DNA of 64,000 bases from Batillaria attramentaria (GCA_018292915.2 JACVVK020000204.1:778501-842500), one strand, 5' to 3'. Positions 12,758-23,724 are shown, numbered from the stretch's first letter. The notes: generated by a model not told the origin, from the letters alone. Numbers and translations are program-made.

Positions 12758-13712
12758 GGGGCTGGTCCGTTAGTGCGCGGGTCCGCTAGTGCGCGGGTCC
12801 GTTAGTGCGCGGGGCCGCTATTGCGCGGGGCCGCTATTGCGCGGTGACTAGTTTGAACTCATTGAACTAGTCTCTCAAGACAGTGTAACAGAAATACCCA
12901 AAGCCATGAGACGCAGCCTACAGAATACAGTGCTGACAATCATTCAAACGTGTTCCAAGTCGGTTTTCATGGGATAGGGCAGATTTCCCTGCGCGCAGCA
13001 GCGAGTTTCAGTAGTACAAAACAAGGCTGTGACGTTTCTCCAGACAATACATACTTTCGCGCACACTGTGACAAATTTCAAATTTATATACATGTATAAA
13101 TGTTACTTTGGCCATTTAATAAAGAGTTTATGATGTATTTTATTATAAAGAAGTACAACCAATGAAAACACTCATTTGTCAGATTTTTACCAATACCGGC
13201 AAGTCGTCCATAATACTACGCGTACATTGACCATCACCGTATATAATAAGCATTTTGATATATACTTCATTTCTGTTTGTTTAAATGATAATAAACCATT
13301 GGCAAGTGGCATAATAATTGATTTAAGTAGTACAAGAATCTGTTTATGATTTAGACCAGCTGTTTGTGAATATCACGTAAGTCGTCGAAGTGTGAAAGCG
13401 CGCCTTTAAGTTAAGGGCTGTAACTCTGGTGCATCCCTATGGATTCTTGGGAACATTTTTGAAATACAATCAGGACATCCTAGGAAGACATCTGGCACCA
13501 TCGTAGTACATTCCCGGGGTGGGGGGGGGGGGGGTGCACGGTAGGCCCTGTCACCTTGGCAAGTATTGCTTCTTATAGATGATATGGCCGCGCAATAGCG
13601 GCCCCGCGCAATAGCGGCCCCGCGCACTAGCGGACCCGCGCACTAGCGGACCCGGACCAGCGCACTAGCGGCCCCGCGCACTAACGGACCCGCGCAATAG
13701 CGGGCCGACCCC
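12758..13712 (+). mobile_element. hAT-like MITE, second family with GCGC arrays
   Basis: Perfect 8-bp target duplications GAGTGCCA at 12750-12757 and 13713-13720, inside the LINE. Ends are GGGGCTGGTCC and the inverse of GGGGTCGGCC. Each end is a tandem array of about 15-bp units of the type CCGCTAGTGCGCGGG, inverted between ends. The 955-bp element has no transposase. The centre contains a diverged stretch (about 12880-13080) related to the 1.6-kb repeat at 61 kb. Confidence 0.87.
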
Positions 13713-14396
13713 GAGTGCCAAACCAGCACAGAAAAGAGAAAGTCAGAATAGATTCAATAAAACTGCGATAAAAGATCTGCAGAGTTTCAGAGCTAACTTG
13801 AAAAGAGCGTAGTCTGTACATACAAAACATTGGTTACATTTTTTAACAATAGCTGTAGTGTTTGATTCAAAATTCAATTTATCATCAATGATGGTTCCCA
13901 GGTACAGACCCATACGCTTAAGTCAAACACGCTTAAGTAGAACTTCGGATACGTCGAAGCAAAAAGTTTTTCCCGGCAAAACTTGCTCTTTGTATGACTA
14001 AATTTTCCACGGATAAGTCGAACGAGTACTCAAAAACGGATAAGTCAAAACTCGGTTATGTCAAACGGAATCTGCAATTTTAGCCTCGGATAAGTCGTAC
14101 CAGTCGCTGGCACGGGAATTTCTTTTTGTCCTTCTGATGCATCAGCGCCAAAACACGGCTTGCACAGAGATTTAACATTTTCCGTGCTAGTACAGGTTGA
14201 CAGTGTTATGTGTCCTGCGGGCCTTAGGTCTGGTTATCTTGGGTGGTAGAACACGAAATTGGCGAGAAACACGTGCAAGAACAGAGCTAGGCGTGAGACC
14301 CTATGCCCCTGATTGTGAGGTTTTCTGTCGCCAGTGTTAAGAAGGTGATTTGCCGTCGGTTTCGGAGGGTAAGCAGTGAGTTATTCCTGGTGTGTG

Positions 14397-14890
14397 GGGA
14401 AGCCGGGTGGTCGAATGGTAGAGCGTTGGACTTCTAATGCTCGGGTCGTGAGTTCGATCCCGGCTGGGGCCAAATATTTGTGCTGGCTTTTTCATCGTTG
14501 TCCCGTCTTTGATATCACCCTACGTGGTGGAAAAGGACGTTAACACTTTCCTACCGCGATCGGTACCAGGTACCGACCAGTGGGGCCCGCATCACTGTCC
14601 TAGGTCGGTACCTGGTACCGACCACACCGTGGAACAAAGTTAACTACAACTTTCAACCCCAATAATTGATGCAATTTTCATTGAAATTGTTCAAAACTCA
14701 GTACCTGTATCAAACAATACATTATAAAACATGTCACCAAATTTAAAGAAAACCCATCGAGAACTTAAAGAGTCATTAGCTTTAGAAAGCAGTAACCCAT
14801 GCTCATGTCTGGAAAACGCTCAGGCAGAGGCTGCATGCGGACCAAGATTCCTGTAGGGCTGAAAGTGTTAAACCTCCAAACACCCACCCT
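14397..14890 (+). repeat. tRNA-derived SINE (first family), interrupted
   Basis: Head resembling a tRNA with the A-box-like TGGTCGAATGGTAGAGCG and B-box-like GAGTTCGATCCCGG. The anticodon arm (TTGGACTTCTAA) suggests a tRNA-Arg(UCU) ancestor. The body GTGCTGGCTTTTTCATCG and the tail AAACACCCACCC follow. The tail is split by a 324-bp TTAA-flanked insertion (14544-14867). Confidence 0.8.
14544..14867. mobile_element. piggyBac-like MITE (TTAA insertion)
   Basis: Flanked by TTAA on both sides (14540-14543, 14868-14871) at an interior point of the SINE tail, which reads continuously when the insertion is ignored. Ends are CACTTTCCTACC and the inverse of CACTTTCAGCCC. Near the left end are strong palindromic motifs built on GGTCGGTACCTGGTACCGACC-type strings. 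TTAA duplication is the hallmark of piggyBac; no transposase is present. Confidence 0.65.
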
Positions 14891-14904
14891 CCCTGGTGTG
14901 TGAA

Positions 14905-14951
<47 letters not shown>

Positions 14952-15559
14952 TTTGCCGGTTGGTGCCGTTAGAGTTGGATCTTGCTGCTATTTGACTGCG
15001 TGTGTTTATAATTATGACGTTGCACTAGAATTTATTGAGCACATGCGATCATATCACTGCGAACGCGCGCGCGCACGCAAACACACACACGCACAGATGA
15101 CGCTGCTGATCTCACAAGCAGAATAAGAGTCAGTGAAACTAGAAAAGAAGAAGAAAACATAAGCTGGAAACTTATCACCGTTTGGTGCCGGACAGCTTTC
15201 ATGTCAGAACGAAACAGCCATCAGAAGAACTTGGCTTTCTAATTCCTCTGCATTGCATGTGTGACTATGGTAAGACCAAGCCAATACTCTGAACTTAAAG
15301 TGAACTCAAAGTGAACAAAATAGCTACGGAGATTCGATGACATGGCAGCTTACACGAGCGTATTGCATATAACAAATCCTAGCAGTAAGGGTCAGTATAG
15401 TTCGCACCCCTGGGCCGTACTGGGCAAACTATTCAAACGCATCCACGCTCGTTTAGTAGAGTTAGGGTTAGATTTAGGGTTGGGGTTACCTTGTGGTAAC
15501 TGATGGTGCAATCGCTATGTTGTTCAGACGGTCGCAGTGCATTTACAGCAGGTGCAAGT

Positions 15560-16290
15560 GAGTGAGTGAGTATTTTAAGGCTTAACGCCGCGTCAGCCAC
15601 AAAGACTAATTCGCGGCAGCCACAAGTTTGAAGGCCCCTTCGTTAAAAGGTAAAAAGCTGGATTAAAACAACTAGTAAATATAGGCTAAAAATTTATAGG
15701 TTAAATGAGATTCTACCAGTCTTGGGTTACCACAAGTTCAAAACGTCAAGCATGGGTCTTGTACATGAATAAGTACAAACACAATGTTCAGATTTTATGA
15801 AGGTTAGTTAGTTAGTTATTTAATCAGATTTTATGAAACAAATTGACTTCCCGAAGGAAGCCAAAAATCTTGTCTGGAGGGACATTTCGGAACAAGAGCT
15901 CCATTGATTCGGCAGTGAAATACTTCTGTCGAACCTCCGTGAGGTCTGCACAAGAAATCAAAATATGTTTAATGGTATCTGGCTCATCGCAGCCAAAACA
16001 GAAAGGGCTCTCTTCACCTTTCAGCAAGTGCGAGGGAGTATAATATGCGTGCCCAATATGGAGACGGGCCAGGACCACCTCTTCCCGACGGTTAGTCCTA
16101 CACCGGGGAATGATTTCCCGAAGTTTGGGAACTATACTGTGGAGTTTATTGTTATCAAGAGTATCCCACTGGGCTTGCCATTGATCTACTATGTACTTAT
16201 TTATTAAGGGTTTAAAATCAGTATAAACACTACTCTTGCTAACCACAGGACCATACAGCAGGTACAAATGACACAAGGGGGCGAACTATA
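15560..16290 (-). pseudogene. LINE 3' fragment with zinc-knuckle region
   Basis: Minus-strand frame 15824-16276 encodes a 150-residue tail of a non-LTR retrotransposon ORF2 of the I/Jockey type. It contains RREEVVLARLHIGHAYYTPS and a CX2CX7HX4C motif (CFGCDEPDTIKHILISC). The frame is open over this part but 5'-truncated. Its 3' end near 15560 carries short GTGA repeats, as expected for a 3' terminus. It lies within the pogo-like element. Confidence 0.75.
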
Positions 16291-16537
16291 CCAACGCAGC
16301 AGCAGTAAGTTCATGTTGACCAGGGAAAGTAAATTTCAGTTTCCAAATCGAATCAAGGGGTGAAAAGGTGCAACTCGCTTAACTCGAAGCTAGAGTCGAA
16401 ATTCGACCTTATCCGTCGTCACGGATAAGTCAAACTTCGGATACGTCGAACAAAAATCCATTTTCCCCTGCGAATTCGACTTAAGCGTGTTCGACTGTAT
16501 TTATATTCATTCACACGCTCCACAGTCTCGCTTCCAA

Positions 16538-18982
16538 TCACCAAGTCATTCCACTCACATCCTCCCTTCCAGAGCAAATCACCATTTCTTTTGTTTTCTT
16601 CACATTCAGTTCCAGATAATTATTCCTGCACCAGATACATAGTTCAGACACCTGCTTTTCAAAGTGAGTGTCTGACTGTGAAAAGTCTGTCAGTGCTGAA
16701 TCATCTGAGTATTTGTATAGTTTACTAAGAGGGCTACTGCTCCGGAAATCATCCGTATTGAGTGTGAAAGGAACCGGCGAGAGGACCGTTCCCTGAGGGG
16801 CCCCGGTGTGTGTAGTTTTGGAACTAGAAGTAGAATTTTGGAATTTCACAAGCTGTGTTCTGTTAACCAAAAAGTCTATGAGCCAGAGAAGAAGATTTGG
16901 GCTAACCTGCATGCCAACCAGTTTTTTGGCCATCAGGAATGGCTGTATTGTATTAAAGGCCGATGAAAAATCAATGTATAATATTCTCACATAAGATCTG
17001 GGTTGCTCTAGGTGAGTGTATGTGTCATGTAAAAGTGTCATGGTGGCATCTTCAACCCCTCTATTTCTCTTGTATGCAAACTGAAGGGGGTCAAGTTTGT
17101 GCTGAGTTTGATTCAGCAGGCGCTGGAGCATAATCTTCTCAAAACATTTCATGATAATGGGAGTAAGCGCCACTGGTCGATAATCATTTAATTCAGCTGG
17201 ATTAGGTTTTTTTGGGGACAGGACAGATTATTGATTGTTTCCACAGTGTTGGAATTTTGTTGAGCTTGACAGACATATTAAATATTCTGGCAAAGACAGG
17301 TGCCAGCTGGCTACAGCACTCTCGCAAAACCCTTCCACCAAGACCGTCAGGTCCTGAGGCTTTCCTTACATTAATCTTTTTTAGAATACTCTCGTACACA
17401 CTCTGGAGAAATTTCCGATTCAGTGTCAGCATCATCGCCTGCCGATGGAGTTTCTCTCACACAGTTGAGTGTTGCATTTAGTTCTTCTGTAAAATCATAT
17501 TTGTCAAAACGACAATAAAAATCATTTAATCTCTCAGCAAATTCAACTTGTTCAGTAACATCTAAAACAGTGTCTCTAGCTTGTATCTTCTTCTGACCAG
17601 CCATGCTTTTCAGACCTTGCCATGCGTCGTGCATATATCCACCACGAAACTGCAGTTCAATCTTATCTTTATATTCAGATTTCGCCTTCCTGATTTGTTG
17701 TCTAAGTTCTTTCTGTATTTGTCTACCTGCTCCAATATCATTGTTCAGATAAGCCTCTCTCTTCCTGTAGATAGTTTCTTTCAGTTCCTTGGTTACCCAG
17801 GGCTTACTATTGGGGAACACTTTAACCTTCTTTGTTGAGATTTCCTTCTGCTCACACCACTTGATATATTCTGACACAACCATCACAGTTTCATCCATGT
17901 TGTCACTGCATAGAGTTTCCCAATCCGTACAGTCCAGGCAGTCTTGAAGTCTTGCGACAGCGTCGGGCGTCCACTGCTTTACCATACATACCGTAGGCTT
18001 ACGCGTTTTCAGCTCCTGTTTGTAAACAGGGAGAAGCTGAATCGTGTCATGGTCCGAGCCTCCGATTGGCTGCTTCCTGGGTGCTGTGTATGCGTCCCTA
18101 ACATTTCCGTAGCAACAGTCAAGGGTCGCGTCCAAGCTTGTAGCACACGCAACGTACTGCTGGTATGTTGGAAGCGCTGACCGTAGATTGTTCCTGTTGA
18201 AGTCTCCCAGCCGCCCGTTCAATGGCGTGCACGCATTCCGATATGGTGGCAAGTGCATTTGACCCATTTGCGTGGGGGTGCACGTAGACTGCAGTGATAA
18301 ACACTTGTCCAAACTCACGGGGCAAATACTTGGGGCGGATAGACAAAGAAAGCACTTCAGCATCCGGTGTGCATATTTGATGTCTTACTTTCACATTACC
18401 GCGAGAACACCACTGTTTATTCACATAGATGCACACACCACCGCCAATAGATTTGCCCGTCACTTTCGAATCACGGTCCAGCCTGAACGGCTCGCCGAAC
18501 CCGTCAATATGGAGAACAGGGTCAGGAATTCCATCATTCAACCACGTTTCCGAAAAACACAACACAACACACAAGCATTTCTGAACTCACTAATTTGCCT
18601 GTATTTCTTCCAGTTTATGGTTCTGGGGTCCTGGGCGCATAGATCTCACGTTCGCAAAAATAATGGAGGGAAGAGGCGGGCGAAAGCCTCTCTTCTTCAG
18701 CCCATGTCTAACACCGCCTCTTTTACCACGCTTCCGTTTTCGGACCCCATTTGCAGTCATTTCACAAGGAAAGTTGATTTTGTCCATACCTTTGTTGTCC
18801 GTGTGAGCCCTGAGACGCACAAGCGCCTCTCGGGTGTGGCGAATGGGTCTGTCATCTGCTTGCAGCGGTTGGCCGCCATGTTGTTTCTGCTCACCACTGT
18901 CCGATACACACTTCAAAGTCGCCAAAAACACAGTCACCACCATCCAAAACATGCTGATAAAGAGATCCTTGGAAGCACACAT
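16538..18982 (-). pseudogene. LINE ORF2: endonuclease and reverse transcriptase, broken
   Basis: Minus-strand coding remains of the CR1/L2-type LINE. The endonuclease starts near 18670 (IIFANVRSMR) and includes the SETWLND motif near 18550; the catalytic part runs to about 18000. The reverse transcriptase follows: KASGPDGLGG near 17360, ALTPIIMKCFEK at 17170, LYIDFSSAFNTI near 16970, GAPQGTVLSP near 16800, and YSDD in place of the usual F/Y-A-DD near 16710. There is an in-frame stop between 18590 and 18574 and frame changes near 18.1-18.3, 17.4 and 17.2 kb, so it is not functional. The C-terminus lies beyond the nested insertions, at 12520-12757 and 13713-13904. Confidence 0.8.
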
Positions 18983-19105
18983 CTTCAGCCCACTTTCTCA
19001 CTCACAATTCACAGCAATCAGAGTTCAGAACAGCATGAAACAGCATAAAAAGAGTAAGAGCAAATAGAGACCACGGGTCGCCCGCTGCGCAGCGCCCCCT
19101 ATTTA

Positions 19106-19570
19106 TGTGGGGCGGTCATTGGTCTAGTGGTGAAAACTTCGCCACCAATTCGAGAGGTCAGGTTCGTGTGCCACTCGGGACAAAGAATAATTCCTTCTTG
19201 TTGGTGGCACCGTTCATTCGGACCGAGCGTCGGGGCTCTCTCCGGGTACTCCGGCTTCCTCCCCCTCTGCTCTGGAAATGTTCCGCCCACAAAATTTGAT
19301 GATAAATTTAATTTTAAATTTTGAAACTTAAAAGCGGAGATGACCTTTGGCTTTCGCACCACGTGACTGCAATAGGTTTATGTCCAATGTGTGAGAGAAT
19401 GCACGTGATTCACATGAGTGTGCTTGTTGGGTTTAGTTGGTTTAAACAGTTTTAATTCATTTTGAACAAATAGAAAATGCACTCACACAATTTCCACGAG
19501 GCCGAGCACAACAAGTTAAAAACTTATGAGTTGGGTTCAGTTCGCGGCGCTTTGAGCTAATTGAAGAAAT
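19106..19570 (+). repeat. tRNA-derived SINE (third family)
   Basis: Head with TTGGTCTAGTGGTGAAAAC and GGTCAGGTTCGTGTGCC, body with AATTTTAAATTTTGAAAC, GTGATTCACATGAGTGTG and TTCGCGGCGCTTTGAGC. It is present at the same place in copy 2 (63036-63385), so it predates the duplication. The middle (19430-19520) has an extra 80 bp here. Confidence 0.7.
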
Positions 19571-19782
19571 TGGATAAAGCGCGTACACCATACTCAGTTC
19601 TTCTTCTTGTTCTTATCATTATCATGTGTTTTTGTTATCTATGCCATGTCTGAAACGAGACTGAACGCTAGCATGTGTGATGATGCTATCAGTATACCCA
19701 GTTTTTCAGTCACCAGCAGGCATCCAACAGAACCGTATACATGTACAATGTACAGCCAAATATCACATCTGTACTGCCGCTG

Positions 19783-19785
<3 letters not shown>

Positions 19786-19825
<40 letters not shown>
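19786..19825. repeat. (CA)n microsatellite
   Basis: About 20 CA units in the intron between exons C and D. Confidence 0.95.
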
Positions 19826-19827
<2 letters not shown>

Positions 19828-19952
19828 CCATCCCCCAGCATCAGAGCAGTTGCATAATGTGAGAACATGCAAAATTACATTCGTGTCTCAGGTTCAATAT
19901 ATCTGGATCGAATTTTAAGCACATGGTACACAAGAGCTGTTGAAGTGATGGT

Positions 19953-20773
19953 TTAGTTGTCATGTCTTCTCATCAGTGCAATACAATTTCCATCGAGATT
20001 TCTTGACACAGTGGTTATTTTGTATTTTCTTCTCGCACTTGTATGTAGCGGACAAGGAAACAGGATATGTTTTTCGTCTTCGAGTTTGTTAGTACACAGA
20101 GGGCAGTATTGCTGGCTGAGACCATTTTTATAACGGGCTGTATTGGCATTTATTGGTAACATCCCAGCTCTTAGCATGGCATAAGCGCCCCTGAACTGGT
20201 GGCTGGTAAGAGTATGCAAAAAATTTTCTTGTTCAAATATCGTTTTGAACGACCTGTAATGTGTATATCGTTCCTTTTCTCCCACAACATCATTCCACTC
20301 TTGAACAAAAATGTGAAAGTGTCTCTGTTTAAATACAGTTGTGAAATTCTTTCGATCACCCACCCCCTGTTGAAGCCATACTACACTAAACCCTGCTCTG
20401 CATAACATGTCCCTGATACCCGACACCCAACACTGCTTTCCTCTTTCATCTAAATTAACTAACGTATCGTAAGCCTGGCGAGGGAGGCGATCAGGTCCCA
20501 TACTAAGCACTCTAAACCAGTATTTTAATACCCTAATCAAGGAATTTATATAGAGATGATAGCAGTGCAGGTCACCATATACTATTTTGTTTGGTGTGGC
20601 TCGTGGTACCCCAAGAAACCGTTTACAAGCCCTAAGTGAATCCTCTCCATACTGTCTAGTCTCGTGCAGCCCCAGACTTCTGCGGAATACAAGATCGGTT
20701 GGACCTTCGTATGAAAGATCTTATTGCTAATATCATTAAATCGTTTTAATGGTTTACAAATTTCCATTGTGCC
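19953..20773 (-). pseudogene. LINE ORF2 C-terminal fragment
   Basis: Minus-strand frames 20582-20767 and 19953-20540 encode the part of a non-LTR retrotransposon protein downstream of the catalytic motif. Recognisable strings are VQPILYSAEVWG, LPRQAYDTLVNLDERGKQCW and a CX2CX8HX4C motif (CPLCTNKLEDEKHILFPC). A stop or frame change separates the two frames. It is related to the forward fragment at 46.7-47.9 kb, which shares the RGK-W and GF-VW-QGV pattern. The Harbinger-like element abuts its upstream side. Confidence 0.75.
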
Positions 20774-20847
20774 TTAGGGCCGTTCTACACGTGACAAGCG
20801 GCAAATTGCCGCCCTTCGACTTTCCCCCCACAAGTTTGTCTGCCGCA

Positions 20848-21349
20848 CCGGCCCCCGTAGTGTAGTGGTTAGCACTTCGGACCATGGACCGGGAGACCCG
20901 GGTTCGAGTCCCAGCCGAGGCAAGCGGGATTTTTTCTACCTAGGTCGGCTCCTACCCAGAGCGGGTGTGCTATGGACCCAATGGGGAGGCTGTTGCCACA
21001 CAGCCGAGTTTCACCCACTTCACGGGTGCGACTTTGGGGGTGCTTCCCTTGGTATGACACGTCTTATGATGTGGATGATTACACGGCAGGCACTGCAGGT
21101 GCCGTAGTTCCCGGGCCTGGTTAATGCCGGGATATTTATGACAGGAAGCGTGGAATGCGGCCCTGTCCCGCAGTCCAAAACTACACGGACCTCCATAGCA
21201 TCATCCCACCATCATCATCATCTCCATCATCATGCATAATAAAAATTGTCCCAGCTTCCGAGCCCTCCGTGGATTCTACCCATGACCTGGGAGGAACACC
21301 ACTGGAGCTGGCAAAGAGTTGGGGCAGCAAAAAAAAAAAAAAAAAAAAA
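20848..21349 (+). repeat. tRNA-derived SINE (second family), with target duplication
   Basis: The clearest copy of this family: a 16-bp target duplication AAGTTTGTCTGCCGCA flanks it (20832-20847, 21350-21365) and it ends in a 20-odd-base poly(A). Head GTAGTGTAGTGGTTAGCAC and GGGTTCGAGTCCCAGCC; the tail includes (CAT)n. About 500 bp. Insertion is into the Harbinger-like element and therefore younger than it. Confidence 0.88.
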
Positions 21350-21478
21350 AAGTTTGTCTGCCGCAACGCCGCTGCTTCTACACGCAGAAACCTCCGCACC
21401 ACAAGTCGGCTGATTGACCTTTCGTGTGTCCCTTTCAACCCCATATTTGGAAGGGGCCTCGCGCGATTTCGTCCGGCC

Positions 21479-21655
21479 ATGGTCGCGAGTGAATGCGAGT
21501 CAGACTCAGCTGAACATGTGAATGAAAGTTCGGAGGAGGAATTAGCGTTTGCAGCAGCTGCAATTATTTTGCTGCAGAACAGGAAGAAACAGCGGATCTG
21601 GGCGAGAAAGTGGATCTTGCAGCGAGATTCGCTTGACGCATACGGAGGTCTTTGA
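21479..21655 (+). pseudogene. Harbinger transposase N-terminal fragment
   Basis: A 58-codon frame ending RIWARKWILQRDSLDAYGGL. Harbinger nucleases (HARBI1-like) begin with an acidic stretch followed by a basic W-x(5)-W...RR-x-LGAY-type motif, which this resembles. The DDE catalytic region is absent because the element ends 250 bp later. The stop at 21653-21655 may be original to a truncated copy. It is a relic rather than a gene. Confidence 0.6.
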
Positions 21656-21904
21656 CGCCATTTTGTTTAATTTGGCCGCGTGACCACTACGCGGCGTGCG
21701 ATTGGCCGTCCTGGCGGGGCTCCCTGGGTGCCTCGCGCGCACTTGCCAGGCGCAAGCCGAGAAAATAGAAAGCCGTTCTATCCGAAACTTGCCGCGGCAA
21801 GCCTTGGGCAGCAAGAATGTACAGAATGTACATTTGCCGTCGACTTGCCGGGGCCACAAACCCGCTTTTGCCGGGCAAACTTGCCACGTGTAGAACGGCC
21901 CTTA

Positions 21905-21957
21905 GTGACTATAATGCACGCTCCATCTCTTCCCCCCCCCCCCCCCGCCTCCCTCCC

Positions 21958-22000
<43 letters not shown>

Positions 22001-22590
22001 GCATGTTACACACTTCCTCCCCTACACACGCCAAAAGAAACAATCGTGCACGCACAAATCTAAGCCGGAGCTCACATTCGACTAGCCCATAAACCGCGCC
22101 CATCGCAAATCTCCCAAAGTTACATTTCGACCTGCCCCACCCCTGTGCCCCTCGGCCATCCCATCTCTAACCCTGAACCCACCACCTAATTCACGCACGC
22201 AAACTTAGCACTCTTTCTGTCCAAAGAATGGCGCCTGCAAAACATGTGGCACGCGTCATCAGTTTCCCGCATACATAAAAACAGGTGACGTGTTCGTTTC
22301 CGTAGGATAATTATAGCCGTGACGAAATATGTTTATCTTCCCGACGTGTTTTTCAAGCAAAGATAAAAAAAAGTCTCTCCGACAGTGTTTAGAGTTCGGC
22401 TTATCTGTCAGAATCACGTTTGAGATATCCGTGTTTGAGTTAGCTTTTTTTTTTTTTTTTGACAGAGTTTGGCTTATCCGAATTAGAAAGTCTTACAAAG
22501 AGGGGCATCTGGCGGGGAATTGGTTTTGGTTTCTGTTATCCGAGTTTTTGGCTTAAGCGTGTTTCGTTTAGGCGAGTGCGGCTGTATATA
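21905..22590. mobile_element. pogo-like element, right part
   Basis: Aligns with the right two thirds of the pogo-like element at 57806-59316, including the (CA)n tract (21961-21996), CACACGCCAAAAGAAACAAT and AACAGGTGACGTGTTCG. The right end GAGTGCGGCTG is followed by TA at about 22591. The left end is not recognised, so this copy looks truncated. It abuts the TAA repeat upstream of exon D. Confidence 0.65.
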
Positions 22591-22700
22591 ATAATAATAA
22601 TAATAAAAATGTGGTATCCACACTTCTAAACACAAAAGTGATTGTGCTGCCGACGGAATGGAATGACCCACTAAGTGGATGTTTACATTTCTCATTTCAG

Positions 22701-22820
22701 CTCCACTTAACTGCACTAGTGACGAGTTCCGGTGTAACCACGGGATTTCATGTATCTCGGCATTTCTTCGGTGTGATGGACGCAATAACTGTGGGGACAA
22801 CTCTGATGAAGCTGGATGTG
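22701..22820 (+). CDS. LDLa exon D (internal exon)
   Basis: LDLa module of 40 codons, phase 1-1, with acceptor CTCATTTCAG and donor G|GTGAGT. The six cysteines are present. The core [16 protein letters not shown] has Asn instead of Asp before the fifth cysteine. It lies 11 kb downstream of exon C because that intron has absorbed a LINE, a Harbinger element and other repeats. Its nearest relative is D' at 42731, which shares the TAA/TAATAA repeat upstream and a similar downstream intron start. Confidence 0.88.
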
Positions 22821-23143
22821 GTGAGTACTGTTCAAGAAATCAAGTCTCATTTGAAATATTTCATTAGTTCTCTCTATGTACCTGTCTGTCTCTCGGATAT
22901 TTGCGCATCTTCTTCTACCTACTCTCCTATCGCCATGTAGTCCGTCGCCATTTATTTCACATTGTTTTACAGTTCAGTTGTGCTTATTTTGAGGTAAACG
23001 CAACAAATACAAACAAAGAATCAAATCCACTGATAGTCTGAGAGTGAGGATGGTTTACTGATGGGAAGAACGTGAGAGCAAGGAATGGCGCTGTAGGTCT
23101 TTATGGGTTAAAGTTAATGTTACTCTCTCTCTCTCTCTCTCTC
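22821..23143. other. Start of intron D-D'
   Basis: Paralogous to 42851-42990 joined to 44409-44550, that is, to the D' flank without its 1.4-kb insertion. A (CT)n run lies at 23124-23143. Confidence 0.6.
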
Positions 23144-23308
23144 GGAGCGGGGGTGGTCGAATGGTAGAGCGTTGGACTTTTAATGCTCGGATCGTGAGTT
23201 CGATCCCGGCTAGGGCCAAATATTTGTGCTGGCTTTTTCATCGTTGCCCCGTCTTTGATATCACCCTATGTGGTGGAAAAGGACGTTAAACACACGAAAC
23301 ACCCAACA

Positions 23309-23325
<17 letters not shown>
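23144..23325 (+). repeat. tRNA-derived SINE (first family)
   Basis: Complete head (GGGTGGTCGAATGGTAGAGC, anticodon-arm variant CTTTTAA), body and CACCCAACA tail followed by C-run and (CT)n. About 180 bp. Confidence 0.85.
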
Positions 23326-23344
<19 letters not shown>

Positions 23345-23678
23345 AACGATATCAACGATCTACCCATGCACATTTCACAGTCAGATATGTATGCATATGT
23401 ATATGTACGTACTGCCGTCAGACATCCACATTGCCAAACAATATGTCCATGAAGTTGCTTGTTTTGCCCTTTATAGTCGTTTTTAAGTTGTTTCTCGTTC
23501 AGACGGGACAGATTTTGCTACGCACAGCAGCAAGTTTCAGTGATACAGAACAAGACTGTGACGTTTCTCCACACAGTACATACTTTCACGCACACAGTGA
23601 GTGACGTAACGAAATCTGCGTCAGACACCTTACGTGGACACTGTGCTGCTGCGTTCTTCTGGGCGGGAGTTGTGAGAC

Positions 23679-23681
<3 letters not shown>

Positions 23682-23724
<43 letters not shown>
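23682..23724. repeat. (GT)n microsatellite
   Basis: About 21 GT units immediately before the target duplication of the MITE at 23729. The related locus at 61185-61228 lacks the MITE. Confidence 0.95.

Larger units (their letters stand above)
13905..16497 (+). mobile_element. pogo/Tigger-like element nested in the LINE
   Basis: Starts CAGACCCATACGCTTAAG and ends with the inverse of CAGTCGAACACGCTTAAG, with a TA at each edge (13903-13904 and 16498-16499). Subterminal sequences repeat the AAGTCGAA/GGATAAGTCGAA theme typical of pogo/Tigger ends. Taking it out rejoins the LINE reading frame across a Lys-Tyr-Leu-Gly motif. The 2.6-kb interior holds other repeats (a SINE, a TTAA-flanked element, a LINE fragment) and no pogo transposase. 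Confidence 0.78.
12127..19100 (-). mobile_element. CR1/L2-type LINE, full span with nested insertions
   Basis: A near full-length non-LTR retrotransposon on the minus strand, inserted in copy 1; copy 2 has the empty region at about 63022-63035. The 5' end is near 19100 and the 3' end, with ATGTCTT-type short terminal repeats, near 12127. Its body is interrupted by a hAT-like MITE (12758-13712) and a pogo-like element (13905-16497); without them it is about 3.4 kb. The order endonuclease, reverse transcriptase, C-terminal tail with the string PSGRRLRAF and terminal microrepeats fits the CR1/L2 group. Confidence 0.8.
20777..21901 (+). mobile_element. PIF/Harbinger element, internally degraded
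   Basis: Perfect 17-bp terminal inverted repeats GGGCCGTTCTACACGTG, flanked by the 3-bp duplication TTA (20774-20776, 21902-21904). Both features are standard for PIF/Harbinger. It holds a transposase N-terminal fragment (21479-21655) and a nested SINE (20848-21349). Net of the SINE it is only about 0.6 kb, so the second PIF gene and the catalytic domain are gone. Confidence 0.87.

Noticed and set aside
14397..14480. Functional tRNA-Arg gene
   Set aside because: The anticodon stem and acceptor stem do not pair properly and the sequence continues into a SINE body repeated at several loci.
15455..15495. Telomere-like TTAGGGTTAG
   Set aside because: Only a few imperfect units; the same holds for CCTAACCC near 50450-50520.
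20855..20925. Functional tRNA gene
   Set aside because: Same reason: a SINE head with poly(A) tail and target duplications; the anticodon arm does not pair.
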